Below, in pieces: positions 1-11,732 of a stretch of 64,000 nucleotides of DNA (within the stretch, counting starts at the first letter, position 1; each line of letters begins with the position of its first letter). Position numbers and translations under genes: made by a program. Source of the stretch: Acanthosoma haemorrhoidale (taxonomy: Eukaryota; Arthropoda; Insecta; Hemiptera; Acanthosomatidae). The stretch is taken from positions 82,233,189-82,297,188 of the forward strand of contig OV884009.1 of assembly GCA_930367205.1 (NCBI GenBank), written 5' to 3'. The notes under the pieces were generated by a model. The model did not search any database, was not told the origin of the DNA, and saw only the letters and a program-made list of their open reading frames with translations.

Positions 1-2
1 CG

Positions 3-202
3 AAGGACAGATTTTCGGAGGCAGCCGGCCAGGTTCTGAGAGCAGCTGATGCCAAGAGCCAGTTGTTCCTTCCTTCATTCACGGACAAACACTTCTTGAC
101 AGTCTGCTATAGGAATCTTCACAGCTGTCTGGTCACTTACTCACAGGAACCATCGCCGATAATGCGGGTATTGTCACATGGCTTAAGTCTGGGTCTGCAA
201 TA
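3..202 (+). CDS. Open frame cut by window start, unrecognised
   Basis: A frame without stops runs from base 3 to a TAG at 200-202 (about 65 codons plus stop) and is more GC-rich and balanced in composition than the DNA after it. The start lies outside the window. The product has a hydrophilic N-terminal half and a C-terminal stretch with LFLPSFTDKHFL and VCYRNLHSCLVTY. I do not recognise a family. It could be the last exon of a host gene or the end of a transposon protein. No poly(A) signal or splice acceptor decides between these. Confidence 0.35.
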
Positions 203-934
203 GCTTTATCTCAGCCTCTTCCGTAAGGAACATCTTAACGTTTCCGATATAATAATATCGGGAGATTATTGATACCCGTGAGAATATAAAAGAGTTGAAG
301 GTTTTTTTTCGGATGATTAGCTTGGGTTGATGAAAAAAGATTATAAGGTTTTCATCGAGTCTATTCACGGACCACGTTTCGACGTCTTTATCGCTAAGCG
401 CCTTAAACAGCCGACACCAACCTCCTACTCACACAGACCTGATGCAGAGATGAATAGCATGTCGAAACGATGGTCCAAAGATATAATTGATGAAAACTAT
501 TTTTCACCAACCCAAACTGGTCTCCCAACAAAACCTTCTGACAAAATCTGCATAAAGATCAAATATCGATAAAACAAAAAAAAATTATCTATTTAATACA
601 GTTAAAGTTGTAGTATTACCCCATTATTAATTTAATTATTACTAGACAGCTCTAACTGAGCTACCTTAGAAGATAAGACGACCTTACAAATATATATTTT
701 CTTTGTCTAAACTCCACTGACTCTAAGCGGTGTACCTGGTGAGCAGGTCACAATGTGGCCCCTAATTGAGTCCCGCCCCTATATATTTGACTTTGACTAA
801 TGTTTATCAATATTTATTTATTGTTTGAAAAGATAAAACATATTTACGGACACTTACTTGAATCTCAACTGATTGTTTGCTCAAGGGATAATTTACTAGT
901 TGTAGTTGATTGATAATCCTCGGCCAAATAAAAA
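203..934. other. AT-rich DNA, nothing recognised
   Basis: An open frame of 81 codons lies at 327-572 on the plus strand but shows no recognisable domain and begins in AT-rich sequence. The rest shows no gene, long repeat or RNA. Confidence 0.5.
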
Positions 935-1551
935 ACAGTACCAGGATTCAAACCAGGTATCTTCTCATCACCTGGAAGGCGTTCTAGAAACTATAACCGT
1001 ATCATATGCATCAAATATTTAACATATACTGATAACGTAGTGGTAATTAGTTAGTTTTGGCATGTACTTCCAGCAGTTGAATAATCATTGGACTAACAAA
1101 AAAGATAGATACAGTACCAGGATTCAAACCAGGTATCTTCTCATCTCCTGGAAGGAGTTCTAGAAACTATAACCGTATCATATGCATCAAATATTTAACA
1201 TATACTGATAACGTAGTGGTAATTAGTTAGTTTTGGCATGTACTTCCAGCAGTTGAATAATCATTGGACTAACAAAAAAGATAGATACAGTACCAGGATT
1301 CAAACCAGGTATCTTCTCATCTCCTGGAAGGAGTTCTAGAAACTATAACCGTATCATATGCATCAAATATTTAACATGTACTGATAACGTAGTGGTAATT
1401 AGTTAGTTTTGGCATGTACTGGCAGCAGTTGAATAATCATTAGACTAAAAAAAAAGATAGATACAGTACCAGGATTCAAACCAGGTATCTTCTCATCTCC
1501 TGGAAGGCGTTCTAGAAACTATAACCGTATCATATGCATCAAATATTTAAC
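935..1551 (-). repeat. Tandem array of a 176-bp tRNA-derived SINE-like unit (3.5 copies)
   Basis: Units start at 935, 1111, 1287 and 1463, exactly 176 bp apart; the fourth stops after 89 bp. They differ at only a few positions. On the minus strand each unit contains GGTTTGAATCC, a good match to the RNA polymerase III B box, preceded by about 42 nt and then TATGATACGG, which resembles an A box. The segment between them reads like a tRNA body with a T-arm-like CCTGG/TTTGAAT/CCTGG. This suggests a tRNA-derived SINE head that has been duplicated in tandem. The left flank (901-934) on the minus strand continues as a different tail, so the array probably grew from an inserted SINE. Confidence 0.75.
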
Positions 1552-2093
1552 TTTCTTCCAGAGAGGTACAGGGGCACATTCAGTTCAGAAGAATAGGTAA
1601 ATATTTAGTTTAGCTAATGAAGGAATAATCATTACAGTATAATTATAAGAAAACACGCAATTCAGGAGAATGAGAAAACGTTTATTTAAAACATACAAAT
1701 GAAGGAGAAAATATTTAGTTTAGGATTTGAAGAACACCTTTAGCTCATCAGAAGCAGTTTAAGTAACTGCCTTGGTGATAGGAGAAAACGTTTATTTTAG
1801 AAGAAGTGCAAGAGCGTACGGATAAAGAATAAGGACATATTCAGTTCCGGGGAGGAAAAAAAAAAACATTTCGGGAGAAGTAGGAGAAAACATTGAGTGT
1901 AGTGTAGCAGCAATATTAGATCGCATATGAACACTTTCAGGTCAGGATAATAAGAGAAGAAAGTTATTTTAAAAATAATTTCACAAATAAGTTTAGCTGC
2001 TATACAAACAGCAAGCTGTCCTCATTAATCATCAACGTTAGTATATACCAATTGTATATTATATATTATGGCAGTAATACTAATTCTATTACC
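1552..2093. other. AT-rich DNA, nothing recognised
   Basis: Purine-rich on the plus strand with repeated GGAGAAAA-type words. No reading frame or RNA could be supported. Confidence 0.5.
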
Positions 2094-2719
2094 TACTATT
2101 GTATCATTAGAGCTATAATATACAGCAAAAAAGTCGAACATCAACCGTATCCAATCCTTTCATTCAAAAGTCTTGAGAACAATAGTAAATGCCCCTTATT
2201 ACGTCAGCAACAAAACCCTTCATAACGATCTTAATATATCCTACATTCTTGAACTCATCCCTTCCAAGTTCATGAAATTCCATAGTAATCTATCCAACCA
2301 CCCTAATCCCGTATCACAGTCATTGCACTGCTCCACTCATCCCTATAATCCTCCTCGGAGACTGAAACGGCAGTGGCCTCGTGACCAGCTATAAATGCGT
2401 GACAGTGGGAGTCCTGGAAATGGCCAGTTTCTCCAATCATTTCCTGTGCTTATGTGGCTCTCGCGGTCTTCGCCAGCCTCCACTGGCTCATATCCGGTGA
2501 CGCGGCTGACGTAGGAGCGTGGGGGACTTCCCAAGACTCCGCTTCCTCTTTTGCATGCGAGGGAGGTGACAACCATGTGGATTTGGAAGGCCTCTGGGCT
2601 GTTTGTAAATATGGTATGAATGAGAACATTTATCTCAATTACTTATTGCCTAATAAGGCAGATTGTAATTTAATCATAATAAAGTTGTTTATCTATCATA
2701 TCATACTATTGTATCATTA
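2094..2719 (+). mobile_element. Jockey-clade LINE, 5'-truncated copy A
   Basis: A 16-bp direct repeat TACTATTGTATCATTA (2094-2109 and 2704-2719) flanks the insertion and is its target-site duplication. Inside, homology to the other Jockey copies begins near 2125 at GCAAAAAAGTCGAAC and continues through the end of the reverse transcriptase ORF and the whole 3' UTR to the AATAAAGTTG tail. About 15 bp of extra sequence lies between the left repeat and the start of homology. Confidence 0.85.
2128..2394 (+). pseudogene. Jockey reverse transcriptase, C-terminal fragment (copy A)
   Basis: The frame encodes the extreme C-terminus of the LINE ORF2 protein, beyond the polymerase domain: KSNINRIQSFHSKVLRT, NAPYYVSNKTLHNDLN and the terminal PRRLKRQWPRDQL, ending in TAA at 2392-2394. 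The first in-frame ATG is at 2173. It matches the same region in the copies at 10.9, 13.4, 20.9 and 55.2 kb. No catalytic motif remains, so it is a dead fragment. Confidence 0.85.
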
Positions 2720-5455
2720 ACGTTAGTATACTATTAACCAATTGTAAACAATACAATAAGTTCTAACAACAAATCATGCTTATTATAGTTAAATTGCCAC
2801 AATTTACAACAACTAAACCATTGATAAATCATTTACTTGACGTCCGTATTACCCTTTCAGCTAATTGGAGCGCTAGGTAGCAGTTTTCCAGCAATAATTT
2901 TTTTTGTACATATTTTGTTGGAAGATATTAGAAAATATATTATTTTATTGCATACGTTAAGGAATATGTTTCAGTTACTCCTTAAGAAGAGATTAAAAAT
3001 AAAATGTAGTGGTAAATATTCATTTTAAGAGAAGTAAGTGTTTTCCTTGAAATTAAAGGCACCGGGTGCAGTTCTTTCGACTAATTGGAGCAGTTTTCAT
3101 CCGATAGGACGACTAGTGGCACCTAGGAGGCGCCATGACAAGAAGCCGGTACAATGGGATCAGGGGGTTGAAAGCAGAGAGAGTGGAAGGAACCACCAAT
3201 CAAGTTGAAGCAGAGCTGGTTTGCATTAATTAAGGAGCTCATTGGGACCTACCCATTGTCCAGGTGGCTAATTTGCTGCGTCACTCGTCCCAAACAAGGC
3301 ATTACCGCTGAAATAATTCTCTTCTCCGCTGTCAGTTCTATCGATTCAACCTGTCTATTTATATGTAATTCTTTCTTCTATCTGTCAACTCCCTCAATCA
3401 TCAAATGAATTAAAAACTATAAAAATGTGTATCAGCAGATTTAGGTGTGTGTGTGAACTAATTATAGTCAAACTCCTATTGAGAGTAAAGTCCTAAGAAC
3501 CAAATGAGCATTTATTTGAATTCTTGCTCGTTACTGTTTTAACAGTACACAATAATAAACGTAACCATTAGAAAGTACTATCGCGAATGAACAAACTTTA
3601 ATGATAATGTAAAAATCCATTGGGTGCAATAGGTGGTTATGATTCGGACATTGATTTTAAAATAACTTTTAACTCTTGAGAATGTATTTTTTTTCATTCT
3701 GAATTATTTCATCGGAGTTATTTTCATAACGTTCAATAACTCCTGAACGAAGACGATTCAAATTTTCTTTACCTTTAGCCACCTGAGGTGATCCTCAATT
3801 TGCCACCATGTCTAAGTCATCAAAACCAAGTGTGGTTATTTATAATTATTGGACATGAATAAATTCATTTTTTTTGTTTCAACAGATTGTTCACATAATG
3901 ATAAAATGTAAGCATGTTTATTTGTGCCCTTTAAAAAGTGCTTTCCTTAGCAGTTCTAATTTTTACGACTAGGCAATGTTTACGACCTTTCTGCGGCCAT
4001 CGCCAATTCCATATTTACGGTCCACGAGTTATATTTTTTCACTGATTAAGCGTAAAAATGTCGACGTCAAGTCTGGCCGAAGAGGTCAGCACGAATTATT
4101 GTTAAATCGTATACTTATTATGATCATCAATTCTGTTGATTTCAACATTATTATATTATTTAATTGTGTTTCTATATAATTCAGAAAAAAATTAAAAAAT
4201 TTACCACCTTAAAACATGTGCCACCCGGAGTGGACCCCCCCCCCAGGTACACTACTGTGGACGTCTATAATCTGTTCCTCATGTTTGACATTACAACTGA
4301 ATTGCCTCTATTATATGTGGCCTTTGAACATAATATTACAAAACAAATTTATTAATTTAATCACCAACCAGAAAAACATTAATTTTACTAACTTAATTTC
4401 TCAATAGAAACTAATATTAATTGAATAAATCTTTAATCAAGGAATACAGTGGACTTTGGTAACTGCTGAATAAAAAAAAAAAAAGGATGGAGCAAAAACA
4501 GTCTATAGTATTGTTTTGAAGAATACAAGAAATACTTTGAACCTTTCAACAAAGCTTTAAAAATGAGTATGGAACTAAAAAATCCATTAAGTAATTAAAT
4601 GGTTGATGCACATTTTAAAGACCATTATTTGGATTATAAAATGTTAATTTTCAGCTGATCTTGTATAATAAAAATAAAATGTTTGCAGAGGTTCTATAAG
4701 CTAATGTTCAACATTGCTTGCCAATCACTCGATTTGATGTGTAGTTGTGGTGACGGGGTGGTTTCCTCAAATTAAAAAGCTCTGACCACAGTTTTTGTAG
4801 GTTAAAAGCCCAATAAGTACCGCCTTTTCGTACCGCGAACGTTTCAAAAGCTCTCTATCTAGTTAATAAAACAAAAAAAATATGAATAGCAATTCATCGA
4901 TGCAAAAAATCGAATAGCTTTTAAAGGGTCGATGAAGCGAGAACAGGAGCAACATTTAGCCGCCGTCCACTGGTGCTCGACCGACCGACAAATTTCATGA
5001 AATATGAACTGACAATTTTAACGGCTCGAGTGGAAATCTTGAATGGTCCCAGAAAATACTGCAGGAACCTCTATATTTTATTTTTTGTTATTAATATCAG
5101 CAAGTGGGGGGGGGGAGGTGCGGCGTGGTCTATTCGATAAGGAACTAACCGGGCGGTGTAACCTCTCCCGGAATCACTCTGGTAATTGGGTACCTGGCCC
5201 TTCGGCGATTGTAAGAAAACCCGGCTGAGAGATCTTACTGCACTCTGATTAAGGACGAACAATATTACGGAATTAGCTATCTTTCTATCGATTCAGTGCT
5301 ACTTGAAACAGTTGTCAAGAGAATTAAAAAGAAAATTTGATGGACTAAACTATTTTTAACTAAAGTAAGAAGTGCAATTTTATCCTCGTACAAGAGAACG
5401 GACCCAAATTAATAAAAATAGACTAATATATAATGGGTTTCTTAATTTATGTTGT
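2720..5455. other. Intergenic DNA, mostly unassigned
   Basis: No recognisable gene. Related 20-25 bp words containing CTAATTGGAGC occur near 2857 and 3076, a diverged local repeat. Short frames at 2837-3028, 3205-3408 and 3976-4179 have no domain signature. Confidence 0.4.
5100..5240. repeat. Possible tRNA-related SINE fragment
   Basis: A GC-rich island after a poly(G) run. The plus strand has GCGTGGTCTATTCGATAAGG, which resembles a tRNA D-arm/A box, and a tail with AAGAAAACCCGGC that recurs in inverted form near 62,430. No clear B box is visible, so this is tentative. Confidence 0.25.
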
Positions 5456-6091
5456 ATTATAATATATATTTATTTATATATTTATTTTTATTGTGCAATA
5501 ATTACAATCTGCCTTTTATAAGGCAGATAAATGATCTCATTCATACCATATTTACAGTCATCATTCACTCGCTCATTCATACAATAGGACATGATTGGAG
5601 AAACTGGCCATTGCCAGGACTCCCACTGTCACGCGATTATAGCAGGTCACGAGGCCACTGCCGTTTCAGCCTCCGAGGAGGATTATAGGGATGAGTGGCG
5701 CAGTGCAAAGACTGTGCTACAGGATTAGGGTGGTTGGAAAGGCTACTGTGGAATTTCATAAACTTGGAAGGGATGAGTTCTAGAATGTAGGGTATATTAA
5801 GGTCGTTATGAAGGGTTTTGTTGCTGACATAATAAGGGGCATTTACTATTGTTCTCAGGACTTTGAATTGAAAGGATTGGATACGCAGATTGTCCAGATT
5901 GGTTTAAGTATAACTTTGTAGATTAGTAGTTTATTTTCTATTGAGAGATGGGATGTCCTTTGAAGTAGTCTGTACAGTTGTCCAAAGCGTCTGTTTAGTT
6001 CTTGTCTTTTTAGTCTCGTATGTGGGTTCCAGGTCAGTCGTTTGTCGAGATGGAAGCCTAAGTACCGTACTGTCTCGGATTATAATATATA
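5456..6091 (-). mobile_element. Jockey-clade LINE, truncated copy B
   Basis: Minus-strand copy flanked by the 13-bp repeat ATTATAATATATA (5456-5468 and 6079-6091). It holds the 3' tail (TTACAATCTGCC at about 5503), a 3' UTR with an internal deletion that joins the GAATGA-repeat part directly to the GGCCAGTTTCTCCAATCATGTCC part, and a damaged end of the RT ORF. A deletion near 5885 joins the QSFQ-like region to GTCCAGATTGG, skipping about 45 bp present in copy D. Confidence 0.8.
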
Positions 6092-8297
6092 AAGTGGATA
6101 GTCTGTGTATTGGTCTCATAATTTTGTTCTACTTAATAAATATTATCCAAACAAAAATATAGTCACATTCAATCTAGGGATGGAGATTAGGTCTTGAGTT
6201 CAAATCCTGACCTTTCCGCTGTAATTTTTATTTAACTAATAATTGTAAGACCGGGGCGACCGAAGATTGCCACGTAGTTGGTATTGGAACTGAGGAACTA
6301 GCGTGATATTACTCACCGTAGTAGAATAGTACATAATGGAATAGAGCAAAAAACTATTCCTGGACATGAATAACATCATATCCATATCATGCTTAAACGT
6401 TAAGTACCCTATGGTACCTCTCAACATAAATTTTAGTTTTCTTGACCAAATTTGCAGTTTAAAGAAAAATTCAAGGAACCTTTTGTAAGTGTTAAGGTCT
6501 TTGTGATAAAATTACTATCTTATTGGGCAATAAGTAATTGTAAGTATTAGGAATGTCTTTTCAACTTTAAGCCAGTAATGGTGGATTTCAATGTGTAGAA
6601 TTAAATACCATCATGTAATGGAGTCGTTTGTATATATATATATACATAATAATTACATAGCCGTTTCATGTTATGTTTAAACGTTATTCGTTTGAGGTAG
6701 TAATGTAAATACTGCATGACTATTGATAGCTCTCTTTGAGTTTTGTGCTACAGTAGTTCTTGATTGTGTGTTGAATGTGCATCGTGACTTGAGTGGATAT
6801 GTTTCTATTTGATATGCGGCACCTATATTGACATTTTATGGTTTTATCTATGATGGAGACGGATGGGAGGAACAGTGCTCTACTGAATGTAAAGTGTTGT
6901 TTTATTGACTGAAATTTCATCAAGTTTTTTTTAGCTAAATAAACAGAGTGAAGGGTGGAAAATTTCCAAGTTCATACATACAAGCAATGACTGTATTTTA
7001 AACCAAACATTCTCCAACTTTTTGTCAAATCCAACTCTCCTCTGAAAATCGCCTTTTCAACCCAAAATAAAATTATTTAACAGCTAAACTGTAGCCAAAA
7101 AAAATCTGAAAACTTACTTGGGCGATGTTATATAAGCGAAATGCTTTATTTTCATTAACAACTTAACTCTTAGGGAGTATTAGGGAATATTTTTGTTCCT
7201 GTCATTGATCTGACATTTTGGAAATCAGAACGTTACATCTTAAACAGCTTCTGATAACTCACTTAAGAAATCTTAAAACTTAACAAAACTTATCTGCCTT
7301 TTTTTAGATTTAATTACTCTTTTTATCCTTCCTGAGATTGCATTTTAACCAACATTTTGAAACTTGTGGAAAATTTGTGGAAATTTACAATATATCGACC
7401 ACTACCTTTGATCTTACACACAGACTGATGAAATGCGATCTGTACTTGTTTAAAACTCCAGACTCTTCCTTCACAAAAAGCACTGTATGTATTTTATTAC
7501 AGGATGTCATAAGAGTTGTTAGCATTGAGCTTTATACGTCAGTTCGCCGTATTTAGATAAGCCGAGGAAATGGTCCGTCCACAAAATACATTTCATTTCC
7601 TCCTGGACGCAATCCCATCCTTTGACTAACGGGCCGTTAAGGGACCAGTGTAGCACTATTGCTCACCTTTATTGCTTTCAAGCAGTCATTTTATTTATCA
7701 CTTGGTATTAGTACCGCCGGTCTATTTGAGATGAGGACATAAACATCCTAAATTGAAACCATGTGCGAGAAAAATTCAACGGAAATTCTTCTTCTTCCAC
7801 TGGCGTTTTTGTGACTGAGCGTGGAGTAGACCCAGTCCATACCTACCAGCCATCCCCTCCTCGGTTTTTATCTGTCTCCAATTGTGCCAACATTGCCCGC
7901 ACAGGGTTGTCAAGGCCCTGTGAGTTTTATGGCCATACAATCACAATTGTCTCTTTTCCAAGGTAAGTCAATGTTTGACCGTTTGCAGCTCGCTCCTTAT
8001 CGTCTCATTTTGAAGCAGGTTTCATTTCGTCTTTTCTGCTACTCTTCTCAAAAACTTAATTTCTAACGCGATCACTCTACGTGCAATTGAACACATCGAA
8101 TAAATAATCCTTGATCAATCTTTTAAACTATTATATTTAGAGTTTTTTTTTTAAGGGTAAACTGTTATTATAGTTTGATTATTATTTTATTATCCTAATT
8201 ATAACACTGAAATGTTGTATCTATTAATTTGAGCCAAATTATTCTTTTATTCCATTCTCCTCGAGCACTTCCATGGGTACAGTGACAATATTTTTTT
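6092..8297. other. Intergenic DNA with short repeat remnants
   Basis: Two small remnants are visible. One is a SINE-like stretch at about 6175-6245, with GAGTTCAAATCC resembling a pol III B box. The other is a 40-bp piece of the Jockey 3' tail at about 6505-6545 on the minus strand (TTATTGGGCAATAAGTAATTG). The rest is AT-rich with no supported gene apart from the weak exon candidate at 7763-7960. Confidence 0.4.
7763..7960 (+). CDS. Candidate exon of unknown gene
   Basis: A 67-codon frame of mixed composition ends at a strong splice-donor match, CCAAG/GTAAGTCAAT, with the junction after 7960. The frame would code for a Ser/Pro-rich peptide with no domain I know. No acceptor or partner exon is evident. 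It may equally be chance or transposon-derived. Confidence 0.2.
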
Positions 8298-8590
8298 TAC
8301 TATTGTAAAGTGGGAGTCCTGGCAAGTTTCTCCAATCATGTCCTATGCGTCTGTGGCTCTCGCGCTCTTCGTCACCTTCCACTGGCTTTTATCCTATGAC
8401 GTGGCTGACGGAGGAGCGTGGGGGACTTCCCAGGACTCCGCTTCCTTATTCGCACGTGAGAGAGGTGACAACCATGTGGACTTGAGGGGTCTCTGGGCTG
8501 TTAGTATATACTGTATGAATGAAAATTGTAAATTCGGTATGAATGAGATTGTATCATAATAAAGTAGTTGTCTATTGGTACTATTGTAAA
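8298..8590 (+). mobile_element. Jockey 3' UTR insertion, copy C
   Basis: A 12-bp target duplication TACTATTGTAAA (8298-8309, 8579-8590) flanks 269 bp of pure LINE 3' UTR. It starts at GTGGGAGTCCTGGCAAG and ends at the ATCATAATAAAGTAGTTG tail. An internal deletion near the end joins the GAATGAGA word directly to TTGTATCATAATAAAG. No coding sequence is left. Confidence 0.85.
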
Positions 8591-10669
8591 AAATTACCTT
8601 CAAGGATTTAATGGAACTTAAATGGAAAACTGGAGTATGGGTTGAGGGGTCTAATTTTAATCATCCTACTAATGGGATGATAACCTTAACAAATCTTTTT
8701 TGCAGATGAATGGTTGTAATTGAAAGTTATTCCCTAGAAGTTATTTGCAGCTTCTATGAAATTGAAATAGACTAATCTAGAAATGTTGCAAAGAAAACTG
8801 ATTGTCTCTAAACCCTTTAAAACTATAATGGCTTTCATAGGAGATTCCCCATAGGGTATTCATTCCATAGGGTCCATATGGCTGACCAGGGGAGATAATT
8901 TGAGAGCCGTAATGGGCCTCAGGGGGTGATTGAAAACAGTGAACAAACAATTGTATAAAATTAATATTAACAAGTTAACAAAAATAAAAGTGAATATAAA
9001 AGAGTAGGTAAGTATTAGCAAAGAACAAAGGGGGATGGTGGTTATCCCCTGAGCAGAGTACCTGAAGACTTTTATCATCCAAGTGGGCAGTGGGCCAAAA
9101 AGAATCAACTACTGAAAGGAAGGAACGCTATGTATTATCTCTCAACTTCAAGATTCCATCCAGCCATATTTCTTGCTACAGATGAATACAATAAAATATA
9201 TTTGTTTAATTTTGTAAATTTCCCTCAATAAAATACAAAGCCATTGTTGCCTTTTACTTGTTACTTAACAAATGCAGGTTATGGAATGAAGGTTGATGAA
9301 TGAACAAGATGGCTCTGCACGAAATTTTTATTAGGGCATAATTGGTTTCGATAGCACCTTCAAGAATCATCAACTGCTGTAAAAATTAAACATGACACAT
9401 TAAAGTGTTAGGTGGATGACACAAAAATTAAAAATAAATAAATTTATAGTTTTAATGGAAATGTAATTTCAGTTCAGAAAGTAGGATTTCTGGGAAAAAC
9501 AAATCGAAAATATAACCATAGGGTTTTTTCTGCAGTTGAATTTAATATGTAGAGATTCCACCAAAGTTAAGCATCACGAGGTCTAAAAAGCGAATTAAGT
9601 AACTTTTACTGTATAGTTATACAAGAAAAAAAGTTTCGATAAATTAAAGCTAAAAATAAATAAAGTAAGTTTAATAAAAAAGTAGCGAACTACATGGTTA
9701 AATTAATTGACTAGTAAATACTATTTGATGCTTCTAATTGAATTTTGATTACTTGCAAAGGTCAGCAATTGTGTTATTGAAATGACCATGCTGAGATGTT
9801 GAAATAATTGTTTTGCACTAGCTGCTGCAAGTTCTTGCCTTTTACGTTTTAGTCCATTTGATTCCAGAATTTGGTTAAACATCCATGTAATACATTTATT
9901 ATACAAAAGAGACCCGAGACCTTTATTTTGATTTTTTTTTTTCAACAAGTAAAGTAAAATATAGGATTGGTTCTGCTGAATATTAAGTGGAACACTACCG
10001 CTCGGTATATAGCTAGTTTTTATAAACCTAATGTATCGCGAAACTTAGGCTCATCCAAAATTTGAAACTGGTGGGATAAAGTTTTGATACAACAGAATAG
10101 GACAATCTAATTATAGCACAGAGATTATTTTAAATATTATTAACTCTTATTTTTTTAATGAATTTACCCTTTTCTGCATTCTGGTTATGGACTCATAAAT
10201 TGGCTACTCACAATTAGTTACCCTTGGTCTAATTGGTTGCCTAACGTAGCCTGACTGATCTTATTTTTCCCATATACTTGATCAGTATATGGATGGAAAT
10301 ATGAAGGAGGATGCTGGGCACATACATCTATTAAGTTCATAGTAATGGAACACTTACATTTAGTATCTACTGCTATTCGATCACAGGTCATCTAATTATA
10401 ACATATGAACCAAGGTTATTTAAAGATTACATTAACAATTCTAAAGGAAATGTACATTTAACATTTCCAAGCTCCAAGGAGGGGATAATGAGGGAAAGTT
10501 ATAACTTAAAGATCGTGACCCCAAATTGTTCTAATAAGTTATTCACCTGCAGTTGTGCCGATTTTTATGTAAATTTCTTTACTGATTTAGAAACTTGTAA
10601 TGAATACACATCATATAGGTTTGGGACAAGAAAGTTGAGCAGAATTGTTAGTAGAAAAATGTTTATAAG
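8591..10669. other. AT-rich DNA, nothing firmly recognised
   Basis: Frames at 8860-9108, 9721-9948 and 10488-10679 are short and lack domain signatures. The stretch 9300-9420 (GGTTTCGATAGCACCTTCAAGAATCATCA) has the feel of a LINE 3' end, but I cannot place it. Confidence 0.35.
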
Positions 10670-11732
10670 TATCTACTAATTTTCATTCACTCGCTCATTC
10701 ATACAATATTTACAGACAGCCCAGAGACCCCCCAAATCCACCGCGAAGAGAAAGCGGAGTCTTGGGAAGTCCCCCGCGCTCCTCCGTCAGCCGCGTCACT
10801 GGATACTAGCCAGTGGAGGCTGACCAAGAGCGCGAGAGCCACAGACGCTCAGGACATGATTGGAGAAACTGGCCATTGCCAGGACTCCCACTGTCACGCG
10901 TTTATAGCAGGTCACGAGGCCACTGCCGTTTCAGTCTCCGAGGAGGATTATAGGGATGAGTGGCGCAGTGCAATGACTGTGCTACAAGATTAGGGTGGTT
11001 GGAAAGGCTACCGTGGAATTTCATAAACTTGGAAGGGATGAGTTCTAGAATGTAGGGTATGTTAAGGTCGTTATGAAGGGTTTTGTTGCTGACATAATAA
11101 GGGGCATTTACTATTGTTCTCAGGACTTTTGATTGAAAGGATTGGATACGCTTGATGTTCGACTTTTTTGCTGTCCCCCATAGCTCTATTCCGTATGTCC
11201 AGATTGGTTTAAGTATAACTTTGTAGATTAGTAGTTTATTTTCTATTGAGAGATGGGATGTCCTTTGAAGTAGTCTGTACAGTTGTCCAAAGCGTCTGTT
11301 CAGTTCTTGTCTTTTTAGTCTCGTATGTGGGTTCCAGGTCAGTCGTTTGTCAAGATGGAAGCCTAAGTACCTTACTGTCTCGGATACAGGGAGAGGAATA
11401 GAATTAAAATAAACTAGTGGACATGACTTGAGACAAAGGGTGAAGGTAATGTGGGAGCATTTTGCTTCATTAACTTTGATCCGCCATTGATTGCACCAAT
11501 ACTCGATCTCGTCAAGGTGTTTTTGAAGGTTATGGGATGCTATGTCGGGGTCTGGGTGGGATGACAAGACTGCAGTGTCATCTGCAAATGTGGCCAAGAA
11601 GGTATTGGGAGTAGAGGGGACATCAGCGGTGTATAGGTTATAGAGGATGGGGCCCAGGACACTGCCCCCTGACACTGCTATGCCTATGGGATAGTAGTTA
11701 GAGTATTCTAAACCACAGCATCTACTAATTTT
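10670..11732 (-). mobile_element. Jockey-clade LINE, copy D (RT half plus 3' UTR)
   Basis: Flanked by the 13-bp repeat ATCTACTAATTTT (10670-10682, 11720-11732). The element lies on the minus strand and covers the second half of the RT domain to most of the 3' UTR. It is truncated at both ends: upstream of the polymerase active site, and in the UTR, where the last 80-100 bp and the AATAAA-like tail seen in other copies are missing. A clean target duplication on a copy without the normal 3' end is unusual for target-primed insertion. Confidence 0.85.
10902..11690 (-). CDS. Jockey ORF2 reverse transcriptase, partial (copy D)
   Basis: The longest LINE frame in the window, about 262 residues to the TAA at 10902-10904. 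The active-site motif TFADDTAVLSS is near the start, followed by the palm/thumb region (EYWCNQWRIKVNEAKCSH, VRYLGFHLDKRLTW) and the C-terminal KSNIKRIQSFQSKVLRT and RRLKRQWPRDLL. Upstream of the listed methionine the frame continues through YPIGIAVSGGSVLGPILYN, where related elements have VPQGSVLGP. The protein would copy LINE RNA at a nicked target. Endonuclease and the fingers region are missing, so it cannot act alone. Confidence 0.9.
   Translation of the reverse strand, partial: PIGIAVSGGSVLGPILYNLYTADVPSTPNTFLATFADDTAVLSSHPDPDIASHNLQKHLDEIEYWCNQWRIKVNEAKCSHITFTLCLKSCPLVYFNSIPLPVSETVRYLGFHLDKRLTWNPHTRLKRQELNRRFGQLYRLLQRTSHLSIENKLLIYKVILKPIWTYGIELWGTAKKSNIKRIQSFQSKVLRTIVNAPYYVSNKTLHNDLNIPYILELIPSKFMKFHGSLSNHPNLVAQSLHCATHPYNPPRRLKRQWPRDLL

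Noticed and set aside
935..1551. A cluster of true tRNA genes
   Set aside because: B-box and partial A-box words are present, but the acceptor and anticodon stems do not pair properly, so these are tRNA-derived repeats and not functional tRNA genes.
935..1551. CRISPR-like array because of regular repeats
   Set aside because: Units are 176 bp and nearly identical throughout, with no unique spacers.
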